A stretch of 38,156 nucleotides of DNA from Gemmatimonadales bacterium. Its GTDB lineage: Bacteria > Gemmatimonadota > Gemmatimonadetes > Gemmatimonadales > GWC2-71-9. The stretch covers positions 1-38,156 of the forward strand of contig JAICWE010000033.1 of assembly GCA_025934955.1 (NCBI GenBank), in the 5' to 3' direction. Positions 25,192 through 36,437 of the stretch are shown here, piece after piece. Every line of letters starts with the position of its first letter. Position 1 is the stretch's first letter. Under the pieces are notes generated by a model. That model was given only the letters and a program-made list of their open reading frames with translations, made no database searches and was not told the DNA's origin. The translations under genes and the position numbers were made by a program.

Positions 25192-25629
25192 CTACGCCTG
25201 CCGGTCCATCACCCGGGCCATCATTTCCGCTTCCGCCGCGAGCTCGGCGCCGACGTAGGCCATGCCTTTCATGCGCACCGTGCGGCCGCGGTTCTGGAGG
25301 ATCTCGACGTCCATCCGGAGCTGATCGCCCGGAACTACGGGCCGGCGGAACTTCACCCCGTCGAGCGACATGAAGTACACCACCTTGCTCTGAGGATCCG
25401 CGATCCGGTCCAGCAGCAGCACGCCGCCGGTCTGCGCCATGGCCTCCACGATGAGGACGCCGGGCATGATCGGATGGCCTGGGAAGTGGCCCGGGAAGAA
25501 CGGTTCGTTCAGCGTCACGTTCTTGAGTCCCACGATGCGGCGGTCACCCTCCACCTCGAGGATGCGGTCCACCAGCAGAAAGGGATAGCGGTGCGGGAGA
25601 AGAGCGAGGATGCGGGCGGCGTCGATCAC
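25192..25629 (-). CDS. fabZ: 3-hydroxyacyl-[acyl-carrier-protein] dehydratase FabZ
   Basis: Dehydrates 3-hydroxyacyl-ACP in fatty acid elongation. The 145-residue product has [15 protein letters not shown] (10-24), the catalytic His48 in [16 protein letters not shown] and Glu62 in [10 protein letters not shown]. The start is GTG 25629. In many diderms fabZ stands with lpxD and lpxA after skp; neither lpxD nor lpxA is in this window, and the gene is followed by the altered lpxK. A strong hairpin separates it from skp upstream. Confidence 0.95.
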   Translation of the reverse strand: MIDAARILALLPHRYPFLLVDRILEVEGDRRIVGLKNVTLNEPFFPGHFPGHPIMPGVLIVEAMAQTGGVLLLDRIADPQSKVVYFMSLDGVKFRRPVVPGDQLRMDVEILQNRGRTVRMKGMAYVGAELAAEAEMMARVMDRQA

Positions 25630-25672
25630 ACGGCCTCCGGCGTCACGGACGGCATGGGCCCGATGCCATGCA

Positions 25673-25700
25673 GGCGGCTGCCGCCCCAGCGGCAGCCGCC
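25673..25700 (-). terminator. Strong GC hairpin between skp and fabZ
   Basis: A perfect 12-bp inverted repeat (25673-25684 with 25689-25700) with a 4-nt loop lies 31 nt past the skp stop. A second, smaller stem (ggcat/atgcc) follows at 25651-25667. There is no U-tract; the structure could be an attenuator, a processing site or a 3' end protecting the skp message, with partial readthrough into fabZ. Confidence 0.5.
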
Positions 25701-25730
25701 CGTATGGTCGCGCGGGCGCGAGACACGATG

Positions 25731-26318
25731 CTATTTCGCGGTCTTGACGCGGTCGATGACCTGCTGGGTGATATCGAGCGCCGGGTCGGCGGTGAGGACC
25801 CCGCTTCCCTGGGCGCTTACATCGAAGATCATCGAGTACTTCCCCTCGTCGCGGATCGTGTTCACGATGCCGAACACCTTCTGCTGGATCGGCGCCAGCA
25901 GCTCCCGCTCCCGGGTCGACGCCTTGGTCTGGAGTTCCTGAGTGCGGGCCTCGAGCTTGTCGCGGAGGTCGCCCAGTTCCTTGTTCCGCTGCTGCTTCTG
26001 GGTCGGGCTCAGGACGACGGACTCCTGGTCCAGCTTGCTGCTCGCGCTGTCGAACTGGGCCTGCATCGTCTGTACCTCCGTCCGGTAGCCGTCCACCTCC
26101 TTGGAGAAGGTGCTCTCGGCCGCCGCGTACCCGGGGGTCGCCGCGAAGATCTTGCGCTGATCGAGATAGGCGATGCGGACCGCGCCCGGCGCAGTCGCGG
26201 ACGGCGCCGCCGCCGGCTTCTTCGCTGGGGTCGCGGTCTTCTGGGCCGCGAGGGGCCCTGCCCCGGCCAGCAGAATGACCGCGACGCCGCCGAGGATGCC
26301 TGCCACGCCAAGCTTCAT
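25731..26318 (-). CDS. skp: Periplasmic chaperone OmpH/Skp family
   Basis: A periplasmic chaperone for outer-membrane proteins. The 195-residue protein has a signal peptide (residues 1-25, [14 protein letters not shown] then QK), an Ala/Pro/Lys-rich linker, [20 protein letters not shown] and a long charged coiled coil (about 75-145), then the [19 protein letters not shown] segment typical of OmpH/Skp. The ATG at 26318 follows GGGAG; an upstream start would place residues ahead of the signal peptide. It lies 64 nt after bamA, the common bamA-skp arrangement. Confidence 0.9.
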   Translation of the reverse strand: MKLGVAGILGGVAVILLAGAGPLAAQKTATPAKKPAAAPSATAPGAVRIAYLDQRKIFAATPGYAAAESTFSKEVDGYRTEVQTMQAQFDSASSKLDQESVVLSPTQKQQRNKELGDLRDKLEARTQELQTKASTRERELLAPIQQKVFGIVNTIRDEGKYSMIFDVSAQGSGVLTADPALDITQQVIDRVKTAK

Positions 26319-26382
26319 GCTGTACTCCCGTAAGAGGTCGGTCGCCGAACTGCGAAAAATGTGCTCAGCCATACGGCCGGGC

Positions 26383-28758
26383 TCAGAAGAAGTTGCCGAG
26401 CCGGAAATGAACCTTCCATCCGGGGGCCGGCAGTCCGCTGGCGTTCAGCCGGTCGAAGCCGTACCCCAGGTCAATGCCGATCGGTCCCAGCGGGGAGACC
26501 ACCGCCGCGCCCACGCCGACGCTGCGGAAGAGGTGCGTCGGGTCCCACTGGCGCGCGGTGCGGTACACGTTGCCCGCGTCCATGAAGCTGCTGATGTAGA
26601 GCCCCTGGCTGATCCGTGCGCCCGCCTCGACGGTGAACGCCGCGTACGACTTGCCGAACGAAGTCGGCTGCGCCGTGTTGCCGTTGGCGTTGGGATCGAA
26701 GCCGTTCGGCGTGATCGAGAACTCCTCGTAGCCGCGGAGCGGAATGCCGTACTGCACGCCGCCCATCGAGTACAGCTCGGTGTAGAACGGCCCGGCATCG
26801 CCCAGGATGAAGCCGGATTTGGCGGTGAGGCCGAGCACGAACTGCACTCCGGCGTCGAGTTGCCCGTTGCCGCCGAGACTCCCGAGCGGCGCATACCAGC
26901 GGCCCTCGAAGTCGAACTTGCGGTAGTTGCCCGAACCGCCCAGGAAGCCGCCGTTGAGCTCGCCCGCGATCGAGGTGTAGCTGCCGCCGGTCGCGAACGG
27001 CAGTCCCACCCGGGTGTCGCGCAGCACGCTGCCGCCGAGCGACGAGCGAGTGCAGCTGGCGCAGCGGAACGCCGCCTGGATGTCCTCGGAACCGTCGGTG
27101 AAGCGGTATCGCTGGAGACTGTAGGTGCCGAACACACGGGTGTACCGCGAGCCGAACAGCGGGAAGCCGAGCTGGAGCGAGCCGCCGGTCTGCCGCCGCC
27201 GCCCCAGGTCGGCGATGGTGTAGCGCGCCCGCGAGTCGAACAATGACACCGTGCCGGAGACGCGGCTCTCCCGGATCGCCGGGTCGGTGTACGACAGCGT
27301 GAAGTCGTTGATGTTGGCGCCGAACTGCCACTGCAGCTTGCCGCGCTTGCCCCGGCCGAAGAGGTTCGGCTCCTCGAGTCCCAGGAAGCCGCCGACACCG
27401 GTCCCCTGGCCCAGCGACGCGCCGAAGTTGATGTTCCCGGTCCGCTTCTCCTCGACCCGGAAGGTCAGGTCCACATCCTGTCCGTTGGCCGACGGCTTCA
27501 CGTCCGGCGGCGGCAGCGGCTGCTGGAAGAATCCGAGGTTGGCGATGTTGCGGTAGGAGCGGATCAGGAGATCGCGGCTGAACACCTGCCCCGGTACCAG
27601 TACGATCGCCTCGCGGATCACCCGCTCGTGGGTGACGTCGTTCCCGACGATGTCGATCTTGTTGACCGTCGCAGGCGCACCCTCGCGGATGTTCCACGAG
27701 AGGTCGATCACCGCCGAGCCGTCCGCCGCCGTGCGCCGCTGTTCCACCGGGTCGACCTGGCTGTAGATGTAGCCGTTGTTCGCGTACAGGGTGCGAACCC
27801 GCTCGGTCGCCGCCTCCCAGTCCGCGCGGCTGAACGGGCGGGCCGCTTCTCCCTCCAGCGTGGTGAAAGGATAGAGCTGGGTCAGCTCCTCGCTGGAGAA
27901 GCGGCGGTTGCCGGTGATGTCGAAGTGGCCGACATGGTAGGCCTTCCCCTCGTCCACCGTCAGGTGCAGCACCGCCTTGCCGCTGGCGCTGTCAGGCACA
28001 AGTGAGTCGTGGACGACCTGGAAGTCGACGAAGCCGTTGTTGGCGTAGAAGGTGGGCAGTCGCTCCCGCAGGTCGTCCTCCAGCTTCCGCTCGTCGAACT
28101 CGCCCTTGCGGAACCACCAGAAGCCCTCGGGCTTGGTCGCCATGTGGCCGACGACGGCCTTGTCCTGGAAGTGCGTGTTGCCCTCGACCCGGACCTCGCT
28201 GATCGCGACCCGCGAGCCCTCGTCCACGTCGAACACGATGCGGACCTTGCCGCCGGCCTGTGGCAGCTCCTGCGTCTTCACCTGCGCGGCGTAGTAGCCG
28301 TGCTCCTTGAGCAGCGAGTCGATCGCGTAGCGGCCGTGCGCCACCGCGGCCCGGTCGAGCGGCCGGTTGTCCACCAGCTTCACCCGCTCCTTGAGATCGC
28401 CGATCGGCGTCTTGGTGTCGCCGCGGATGGTCCAGTGCTCCAGGATCGGACGCTCCTTCACCTTGAACACGAGGGTGAACTTGGGTCCGACCTGGCGCTG
28501 CTCGGCGGTGACGTCGTCGAACTGACCGGTCTTGAACAGCGCGGTGATGGCGCGCTGCACGTCGCGGTAGTTGAGCGACTGGCCCAGCACGATGCCCGAG
28601 GTGCCGGCGATCTGGGCGGCCGTGAGCCGGGTGTTGCCCTCGACGGCGATGCTGTCCACCGGCGGGACCGGGCCCTGCTCCTGCGCCCGCGCCGGCAACG
28701 CCGCCGCGACGATCAGCACGAGGAGGAAGGCCGGGAATGCGGTGATGCGGAGCTGCAT
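26383..28758 (-). CDS. bamA: Outer membrane protein assembly factor BamA
   Basis: Inserts beta-barrel proteins into the outer membrane. The 791-residue precursor has a signal peptide (1-25, AFLLVLIVAAALPARA), five POTRA repeats (about 30-430, starting with VDSIAVEGNTRLTAAQIAGT) and a C-terminal beta-barrel. The barrel has IPLRGYEEFSI in place of the VRGF motif, and the protein ends in Phe (HFRLGNFF) like other BamA proteins, a barrel-recognition signal. A CxxC pair (FRCASCTRS) lies in the barrel. The ATG at 28758 opens the signal peptide; an earlier start at 28833 lies in front of it. The gene is separated from clpC by 71 nt with a hairpin. Confidence 0.95.
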   Translation of the reverse strand: MQLRITAFPAFLLVLIVAAALPARAQEQGPVPPVDSIAVEGNTRLTAAQIAGTSGIVLGQSLNYRDVQRAITALFKTGQFDDVTAEQRQVGPKFTLVFKVKERPILEHWTIRGDTKTPIGDLKERVKLVDNRPLDRAAVAHGRYAIDSLLKEHGYYAAQVKTQELPQAGGKVRIVFDVDEGSRVAISEVRVEGNTHFQDKAVVGHMATKPEGFWWFRKGEFDERKLEDDLRERLPTFYANNGFVDFQVVHDSLVPDSASGKAVLHLTVDEGKAYHVGHFDITGNRRFSSEELTQLYPFTTLEGEAARPFSRADWEAATERVRTLYANNGYIYSQVDPVEQRRTAADGSAVIDLSWNIREGAPATVNKIDIVGNDVTHERVIREAIVLVPGQVFSRDLLIRSYRNIANLGFFQQPLPPPDVKPSANGQDVDLTFRVEEKRTGNINFGASLGQGTGVGGFLGLEEPNLFGRGKRGKLQWQFGANINDFTLSYTDPAIRESRVSGTVSLFDSRARYTIADLGRRRQTGGSLQLGFPLFGSRYTRVFGTYSLQRYRFTDGSEDIQAAFRCASCTRSSLGGSVLRDTRVGLPFATGGSYTSIAGELNGGFLGGSGNYRKFDFEGRWYAPLGSLGGNGQLDAGVQFVLGLTAKSGFILGDAGPFYTELYSMGGVQYGIPLRGYEEFSITPNGFDPNANGNTAQPTSFGKSYAAFTVEAGARISQGLYISSFMDAGNVYRTARQWDPTHLFRSVGVGAAVVSPLGPIGIDLGYGFDRLNASGLPAPGWKVHFRLGNFF

Positions 28759-28786
28759 GCGGGTGCCGCCGGGCGGATAGCCCGCA

Positions 28787-28808
28787 GCCCCGCACCGGAG
28801 TGCGGGGC
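28787..28808 (-). terminator. GC hairpin between clpC and bamA
   Basis: A perfect 9-bp inverted repeat (28787-28795 with 28800-28808) with a 4-nt loop (CGGA on the plus strand) lies 21 nt after the clpC stop and 28 nt before bamA. No U-tract follows. It probably ends or trims the prfB-to-clpC transcript. Confidence 0.45.
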
Positions 28809-28829
28809 CGCAGTCGGTGGAACGCAACG

Positions 28830-31310
<2,481 letters not shown>

Positions 31311-31320
31311 CGTGATTACC

Positions 31321-32403
31321 CTACCTGAGGCGCTCTACCTCGTCTTCGAGAACCTTCCGCACGTAGCGGGCACGCCGTATCGGAAGCTCCGGATCGTTGA
31401 TCGCCACGGTCTCGGCCACCGCAAGGTGCGCCGGTTGGGTGTGGATCAACAGCCTGTTCAGTGTATACATGCCGACGCCGGGAATCAGCCCCACGCCGAC
31501 GCCCAGCCGAACTCCGCTGAGCAGATTCATCGCCTCGTCGAACGACAGCGCGCGGGCGTATCGCAGAAGCCCGTAGGCGCGCCATACCTTGTCTTCGATT
31601 ATGGCCGGAGCGTCGCGCAGCAGCACCTCGCGGGCGCGCTCCTCGTAATCAATGACCTGCCGAACCATCTTGCCGAGGTGGTCCAGCAGCTCCACTTCCG
31701 TCTTGCCCAGCGTGGTCTGGTTGGACAGCTGGAAGAAGTTGCCGACGACCTCGCTGCCTTCGCCGTAGAGGCCGCGGAACGTCAGTCCGACCTGCGCCAG
31801 GCCCTGAAGGACCTTCGAGATCTCCTTGGTCAGGACCAGTCCGGGAAGATGAATCAGCACCGAGGCCCGAAGGCCGGTGCCGACGTTGGTCGGACAGGAG
31901 GTAAGATAGCCGAACTCCGCATGAAAGGCGAAGGGAAGTCGGCCTCCCAGTTCACCATCCAGCCGGTCGGCGTCGGCATACGCCTCGTCCAGCGCGAAGC
32001 CGGAGTGGAGCGTCTGGATCCGGAGGTGATCCTCCTCGTTCAGCATGACCCCGGCGCGGTCCTGCACCAGGAGCGCAGCGCCGCTCCGCACCCGCCCCTC
32101 GGGATCGAGGCCGGCCAGCTCCTTGCTCACCAGGTGCCGCTCGTGCAGCAGCTGGCGGTCGTTGCGGTCCAGCCGGTCGAGCCGGAAGCGCACCGCGCGC
32201 CGGAGCAGCACCGATTCGCGCGCCGCCTCCTCCACCGTCTGGAGAATCTGCTCCCGCTCGGTTTCGGAGTTCCGCCCCTGAAAGACCCGGCCCGCCAGAT
32301 TCCGCGCCAGCCGGATGCGGGTCGAGAGCACCAGGTGGCTCTGGGGGCCGCTGGCATCGAGCCAGCCGACGCCGCCGTCGGTCAGGAGACTCAGGTCGAT
32401 CAT
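31321..32403 (-). CDS. mcsB: Protein-arginine kinase McsB
   Basis: Phosphorylates arginine residues on damaged proteins to mark them for ClpCP. The 360-residue protein has phosphagen-kinase features: LSTRIRLARNL (26-36), LNEEDHLRIQ (121-130), the catalytic Cys170 in YLTSCPTNVGTGLRAS, and HLPGL. The C-terminal allosteric site that I recall as RDxxRA in Firmicutes reads ELPIRRA here (about 339-345), so its Arg and Asp are not conserved. The ATG at 32403 overlaps the mcsA stop (ATGA). Confidence 0.93.
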   Translation of the reverse strand: MIDLSLLTDGGVGWLDASGPQSHLVLSTRIRLARNLAGRVFQGRNSETEREQILQTVEEAARESVLLRRAVRFRLDRLDRNDRQLLHERHLVSKELAGLDPEGRVRSGAALLVQDRAGVMLNEEDHLRIQTLHSGFALDEAYADADRLDGELGGRLPFAFHAEFGYLTSCPTNVGTGLRASVLIHLPGLVLTKEISKVLQGLAQVGLTFRGLYGEGSEVVGNFFQLSNQTTLGKTEVELLDHLGKMVRQVIDYEERAREVLLRDAPAIIEDKVWRAYGLLRYARALSFDEAMNLLSGVRLGVGVGLIPGVGMYTLNRLLIHTQPAHLAVAETVAINDPELPIRRARYVRKVLEDEVERLR

Positions 32404-32897
32404 GGCTCGAGGACTCGGAGCCGGTCGCGCAGCTCGGCGGCCAGCTCGAAGTTCTCCGTCTCGACCGCGAGCCGGAGTTGCTGCCGGAGCGACTCGCGGC
32501 CGTCCCCGACGGGCTCTACCGCGGGCTCATGGCCCGGTTCGGCGTAGCGCTCACCCACGTGGTGCGTCGAGCCATGCAGCCGCCGCAGCAGGTCGCGAAG
32601 CGGCGCCTCGAAGCTGCGATAGCACTCGGGACATCCCAGCCGGCCGCTCTCGCGGAAATCCTGCAGGGTGGCGCCGCAGCGCGGACATGCGCCGCCGATG
32701 CCGGCGACCTGGGGCGTCACGCCCTTTCCCATCGCCGCAAGGAAGCCGCCGAGCGGCGTCTTCCCCACCGTGGCGGCGCTCTCGACCCCCTTCTCCGCGG
32801 CGCAGCGTTCGCAGAGATGCAGCGTCGTCACCTGCTCGTCGACGATCTGGGTGAGGTGGATGACCGCCTCACGCTCGTGGCACTGATCGCAGTCCAT
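32400..32897 (-). CDS. mcsA: McsA: zinc-binding activator of McsB with UVR domain
   Basis: Activates McsB and links it to ClpC. The 165-residue protein has four CxxC pairs (Cys3/Cys6, Cys29/Cys32, Cys71/Cys74, Cys89/Cys92) and a C-terminal UVR motif (about 134-163, LRLAVETENFELAAELRDRL), matching the McsA family. The linker carries a His/Glu/Pro-rich stretch. The ATG at 32897 overlaps the lolD stop and its own stop overlaps mcsB, an unbroken translational chain. Confidence 0.93.
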   Translation of the reverse strand: MDCDQCHEREAVIHLTQIVDEQVTTLHLCERCAAEKGVESAATVGKTPLGGFLAAMGKGVTPQVAGIGGACPRCGATLQDFRESGRLGCPECYRSFEAPLRDLLRRLHGSTHHVGERYAEPGHEPAVEPVGDGRESLRQQLRLAVETENFELAAELRDRLRVLEP

Positions 32898-33604
32898 CAG
32901 GACATCGCCTCCGCTCCGCTCAGCGGCACCAGCCGGCCGCCGTCGAGCGAGAGGATCCGGTCGGCTCGCGCGGCGAGCTGCCGGTTGTGCGTCACCACGA
33001 CGAGCGCCGTCTCGAACTCCCGCGCCACGGCACTGAACAACTCGTGCAGCCGCTCGCTGTTGTGGACGTCGAGGTTGCCGGAGGGCTCGTCGGCGAGGAT
33101 GACCAGCGGGTCGCCGGCGAGCGCGCGGGCCACCGCCGTGCGCTGCTGCTCGCCGCCGGAGAGCTGCGCCGGCCGGTGCGTCATCCGACCCGCGAGCCCG
33201 ACGGCCGCCAGCAGCTCCTCCGCCCGCGAGCGCGCGGTGCGCTCCGCGGTGCCGCCGATGAGGAGCGGCATCATCACGTTCTCGAGCGCGGTGAACTCCC
33301 GCAGCAGATGATGGAACTGGAAGACGAAGCCGAGCTTCCGGTTCCTGAGCGCGGCGAGCGCCTCGTTAGGCAGCGTCTCGTACGCCATCCCGTCCAGCCG
33401 GACGCTGCCGCCGCTGGGCCGGTCCAGCGCGCCGAGCAGGTGCAGCAGCGTGCTCTTCCCCGCCCCGCTCGCGCCGACGATCGCGACGAACTCGCCCCGC
33501 GTGACCGCGAGGTCGACGCCGGCCAGCACGTCGATCAGGCCGCCGTCACCGCCCTGGTAGACCTTCCGCAGTCCGCTCGCTTCGAGTACCGCCATTGCGC
33601 TCAC
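32897..33604 (-). CDS. lolD: ABC transporter ATPase LolD
   Basis: The ATPase of the lipoprotein-release complex that extracts lipoproteins from the inner membrane for delivery to the outer membrane. The 235-residue protein has Walker A GASGAGKSTLLHLLGALD, FQFHHLLREFTALENV (a LolD-type Q-loop region), signature LSGGEQQRTAVARAL, and Walker B VILADEPSGNLD. The GTG at 33604 overlaps the lolC/E stop; an ATG at 33595 is an alternative start. It pairs with the permease gene directly upstream. Confidence 0.93.
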   Translation of the reverse strand: MSAMAVLEASGLRKVYQGGDGGLIDVLAGVDLAVTRGEFVAIVGASGAGKSTLLHLLGALDRPSGGSVRLDGMAYETLPNEALAALRNRKLGFVFQFHHLLREFTALENVMMPLLIGGTAERTARSRAEELLAAVGLAGRMTHRPAQLSGGEQQRTAVARALAGDPLVILADEPSGNLDVHNSERLHELFSAVAREFETALVVVTHNRQLAARADRILSLDGGRLVPLSGAEAMS

Positions 33605-34908
33605 TCGTGCCGGATCGCGTCGACCGGCGTCAGCCGGGCCGCCGCACGCGACGGGTAGAGAGTCGCCGCCACCGCGATCAGGACGCTCGCCAGCACCACC
33701 ACGGCCACGTCCGACGCCTCGACGTGGACCGGCAGATGATCGATGAAGTACACCGCCGGGTTGATGTGGATCAGCCCCGAGCGATCCACCAGGTAGGCCA
33801 CCGAGAGCCCGCCGACGAGTCCGAGCAGCGTGCCCGCCACGCCGATCACCGCACCCTGCAGAAGAAAGATGCGTCCGACCGCCGGCGCCGTGAGCCCCAT
33901 CGCCTGGAGAATGCCGATCTCCTTCGTCTTGTCGTTCACCACCATCGTCAGCGTGCCGACGATGTTGAACGCCGCCACCACCATGATGAAAAAGATAATG
34001 AGGCCCATCGCCAGCTTTTCGAGCTGGAGCGCGCTGAAGAGCGACGAATTCTGCGCCTGCCAGTCGAGCGCGCGATAGGGATAGCCGAGCCGCCGCTCGA
34101 GCCGCGCGCCGACCTCGGGCGCGCGGTCAGGATCGCTCACCCGCACCTCGATGCCCGAGACCGCATCGCCCAGCCCGGCGAAGCGCTGCGCCGTCTCCCG
34201 GGACATCACCGCGAACTGGTTGTCGTACTGGAACATTCCGGTCTCGAACAGGCCGGTCACCTCGAAGTGCCAGAACTTGGGGATGGCGACGCCGAGCGCG
34301 GCGTTGACTTTCCCCGGACTCGGCGGGACCAGCAGGATGATGTCGCCGGGAATGACGTTGATGCGCGACGCCAGGCGGCTGCCCAGCAGGATCCCGCCGT
34401 CCACGCCGGGTTTGTCGGTCTTGAAGGACAGGTTCCCCTTGGTGATCGACTGAGGAAGCGACGTGACCGAGCGCTTTCCGGTGTCGGGGTCGAACCCGAG
34501 CACGTTCACCATCTCGGCGTAATCCTTCCCCGCGCTGGCGATCGAGACCGTGATCACCTCGGGCGACGCGGCCACGACCTCCGGATCCCGGCGGATCACG
34601 GCGAGTGCGTCGCGCCAGTCGTCCACCCGAAGCCCGCTGCCGTAGGTCAGGATCCGGAGGTGCGGGCTGGCGACCAGGATCCGCTCGCGCAGATCGTTCC
34701 GCAAACCGTTCATCACCCCGAGCACGACGATGAGCGCCATCACGCCGACGGTGACGCCCCCGATCGAGATCACGGTGTTGAGCGAGGCCACCCGGGTCGA
34801 GCGCCGGCTCCGGAGATAGCGCCCCGCGATGTGTCGCTCGAGGCCGCTGAAGCGGAACGGGTCGGTGAGCTGTCGCCACACGCGCGCGACGCGGCTCGTC
34901 TCGGCCAT
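33601..34908 (-). CDS. lolC: Lipoprotein-releasing system permease LolC/LolE
   Basis: The permease of the Lol complex. The 435-residue protein has the N-terminal RYLRSRRSTRVASLNTVISI leading into a first helix (ISIGGVTVGVMALIVVLGVM), a large periplasmic domain, and three C-terminal helices of the FtsX/MacB type (LIIFFIMVVAAFNIVGTLTM, GVAGTLLGLVGGLSVAYL, VVVLASVLIAVAATLYP), ending with ARLTPVDAIRHE. A single LolC/E gene stands here, rather than separate lolC and lolE; it may form a homodimeric complex, or a partner lies elsewhere. The ATG at 34908 overlaps the lysS stop. Confidence 0.92.
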   Translation of the reverse strand: MAETSRVARVWRQLTDPFRFSGLERHIAGRYLRSRRSTRVASLNTVISIGGVTVGVMALIVVLGVMNGLRNDLRERILVASPHLRILTYGSGLRVDDWRDALAVIRRDPEVVAASPEVITVSIASAGKDYAEMVNVLGFDPDTGKRSVTSLPQSITKGNLSFKTDKPGVDGGILLGSRLASRINVIPGDIILLVPPSPGKVNAALGVAIPKFWHFEVTGLFETGMFQYDNQFAVMSRETAQRFAGLGDAVSGIEVRVSDPDRAPEVGARLERRLGYPYRALDWQAQNSSLFSALQLEKLAMGLIIFFIMVVAAFNIVGTLTMVVNDKTKEIGILQAMGLTAPAVGRIFLLQGAVIGVAGTLLGLVGGLSVAYLVDRSGLIHINPAVYFIDHLPVHVEASDVAVVVLASVLIAVAATLYPSRAAARLTPVDAIRHE

Positions 34909-36437
34909 CAGCTCTCCGGCCGCATGGCGGGAAAGAGGATCACGTCGCGGATGGACGGTTGGTCGGCGAGCAGCATCACCAGCCGGTCGATGCCGACGCC
35001 GATCCCGCCGGCCGGCGGCATCCCGTACTCCAGAGCGCGGATGTAGTCGGCGTCGTAGTGCTGCGCCTCCTCGTCGCCCGCGGCGCGCTGGCGCACCTGG
35101 TCCTCGAACCGGGCCCGCTGGTCGTCGGGATCGTTCAGCTCGCTGAAGGCGTTGGCCAACTCGCGGCCCAGCACGAACAGCTCGAAGCGCTCGGTGAGGC
35201 GGGGATCGTCCCGATGGGCCTTGGCGAGGGGCGAGAGCGCCTTGGGATAGTCGAGCACGAAGGTCGGCTGCACCAGGTGAGGCTCGAGGTACGCCTTGAA
35301 CACCTCGTCGATCAGCTTGCCGCCGCCGCAGGACGCGGCCACGTCGCCGGGCACGCCGGCGCGGCGGAGTGCGGCGCGCATTTCGTCGTCCGTCGCGGAA
35401 AGCACGTCGGGACCGCCATGATCGCGGATACCCTCCACGAAGCGCAGCCGAGGAAACGGTGGCGTGAAGTCGAGCGCCACCGGCCGCCCGCGCTCATCGT
35501 GCCGCACGAGCTGCGTCCCCCCGAACAGCTCGCGCACCAGTCCGACCAGCAACTCCTCGATCATCGCGGCGACGGCGTGGTAATCGGCGTACGCCATGTA
35601 CCACTCGAGCATGGTGAACTCGGGATTGTGCGTGCGATCGATCCCCTCGTTCCGGAAGTCGTGCCCGATCTCGTAGACCCGCTCCATCCCGCCGACCAGC
35701 AGCCGCTTGAGGTACAGCTCGTCGGCGATGCGGAGGAAGAGCGGGATGTCCAGCGCGTTGTGGTGAGTGTGGAACGGCCGGGCCGAAGCGCCGCCGTAGA
35801 GTGACTGGAGGACCGGCGTCTCCACCTCGAGAAAGCCGCGCTCGTCGAGGAAGCGGCGGATGAAGCGCACCACCCGCGCTCGGAGCTGGAACACCGCCCG
35901 CACCTCCGGATGCACCGCGAGATCGGCGTAGCGCTGGCGGTAGCGCAGCTCCGGATCCTGCAAGCCGCCGAACACCTGCTCCGCACCGTCGTCGGCCACC
36001 TGCCGCTTGCCCCGCGGCAGCGGGCGGAGTGCCTTCGCCAGGAGCGTCAGCTCGCTCACCCGGATGGTGACCTCCCCGCTCCGGGTGCGGAACAGCGTTC
36101 CCCGGACGCCGACATGGTCATCGGCGTCGAGCAGCTCGACCAGCTCCCACTGCCGGCCCAGCGCGTCCCGCCGGAAGTAGAGCTGGATGCGCCCGCTCGC
36201 GTCCTCCAGGTGGGCAAAGCGCGTCTTGCCCTGATCACGGAAGGTGGCGAGCCGCCCGGCGACCCGTACCTCGGGGCCGGCCTCGCCCATCTCGTCGCGG
36301 TAGGCGCCTGCCGACTCGGCGGCGGTGTGGCTCCGATCGTAGCCGTAGGCAAACGGCCGCACGCCCTGCGCCTCGAGCGCGGCCCGCTTGTCGCGGCGCG
36401 CCTGCTCGACGTAGTTGCGCTCGGTCGTATCGGTCAC
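34908..36437 (-). CDS. lysS: Lysyl-tRNA synthetase, class II
   Basis: Charges tRNA-Lys. The 509-residue protein has an N-terminal OB-fold (VRVAGRLATFRDQGKTRFAH, then LEDASGRIQ) and a class II catalytic core with motif 2 (YEIGHDFRNEGIDRTHNPEF, then TMLEWYMAY) and motif 3 (GIGVGIDRLVMLLADQPSIR, then DVILFP). It starts at GTG 36437, overlapping the prfB stop (GTGA), and overlaps the lolC/E start at the other end. The prfB-lysS pairing is conserved in many bacteria. Confidence 0.97.
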   Translation of the reverse strand: MTDTTERNYVEQARRDKRAALEAQGVRPFAYGYDRSHTAAESAGAYRDEMGEAGPEVRVAGRLATFRDQGKTRFAHLEDASGRIQLYFRRDALGRQWELVELLDADDHVGVRGTLFRTRSGEVTIRVSELTLLAKALRPLPRGKRQVADDGAEQVFGGLQDPELRYRQRYADLAVHPEVRAVFQLRARVVRFIRRFLDERGFLEVETPVLQSLYGGASARPFHTHHNALDIPLFLRIADELYLKRLLVGGMERVYEIGHDFRNEGIDRTHNPEFTMLEWYMAYADYHAVAAMIEELLVGLVRELFGGTQLVRHDERGRPVALDFTPPFPRLRFVEGIRDHGGPDVLSATDDEMRAALRRAGVPGDVAASCGGGKLIDEVFKAYLEPHLVQPTFVLDYPKALSPLAKAHRDDPRLTERFELFVLGRELANAFSELNDPDDQRARFEDQVRQRAAGDEEAQHYDADYIRALEYGMPPAGGIGVGIDRLVMLLADQPSIRDVILFPAMRPES

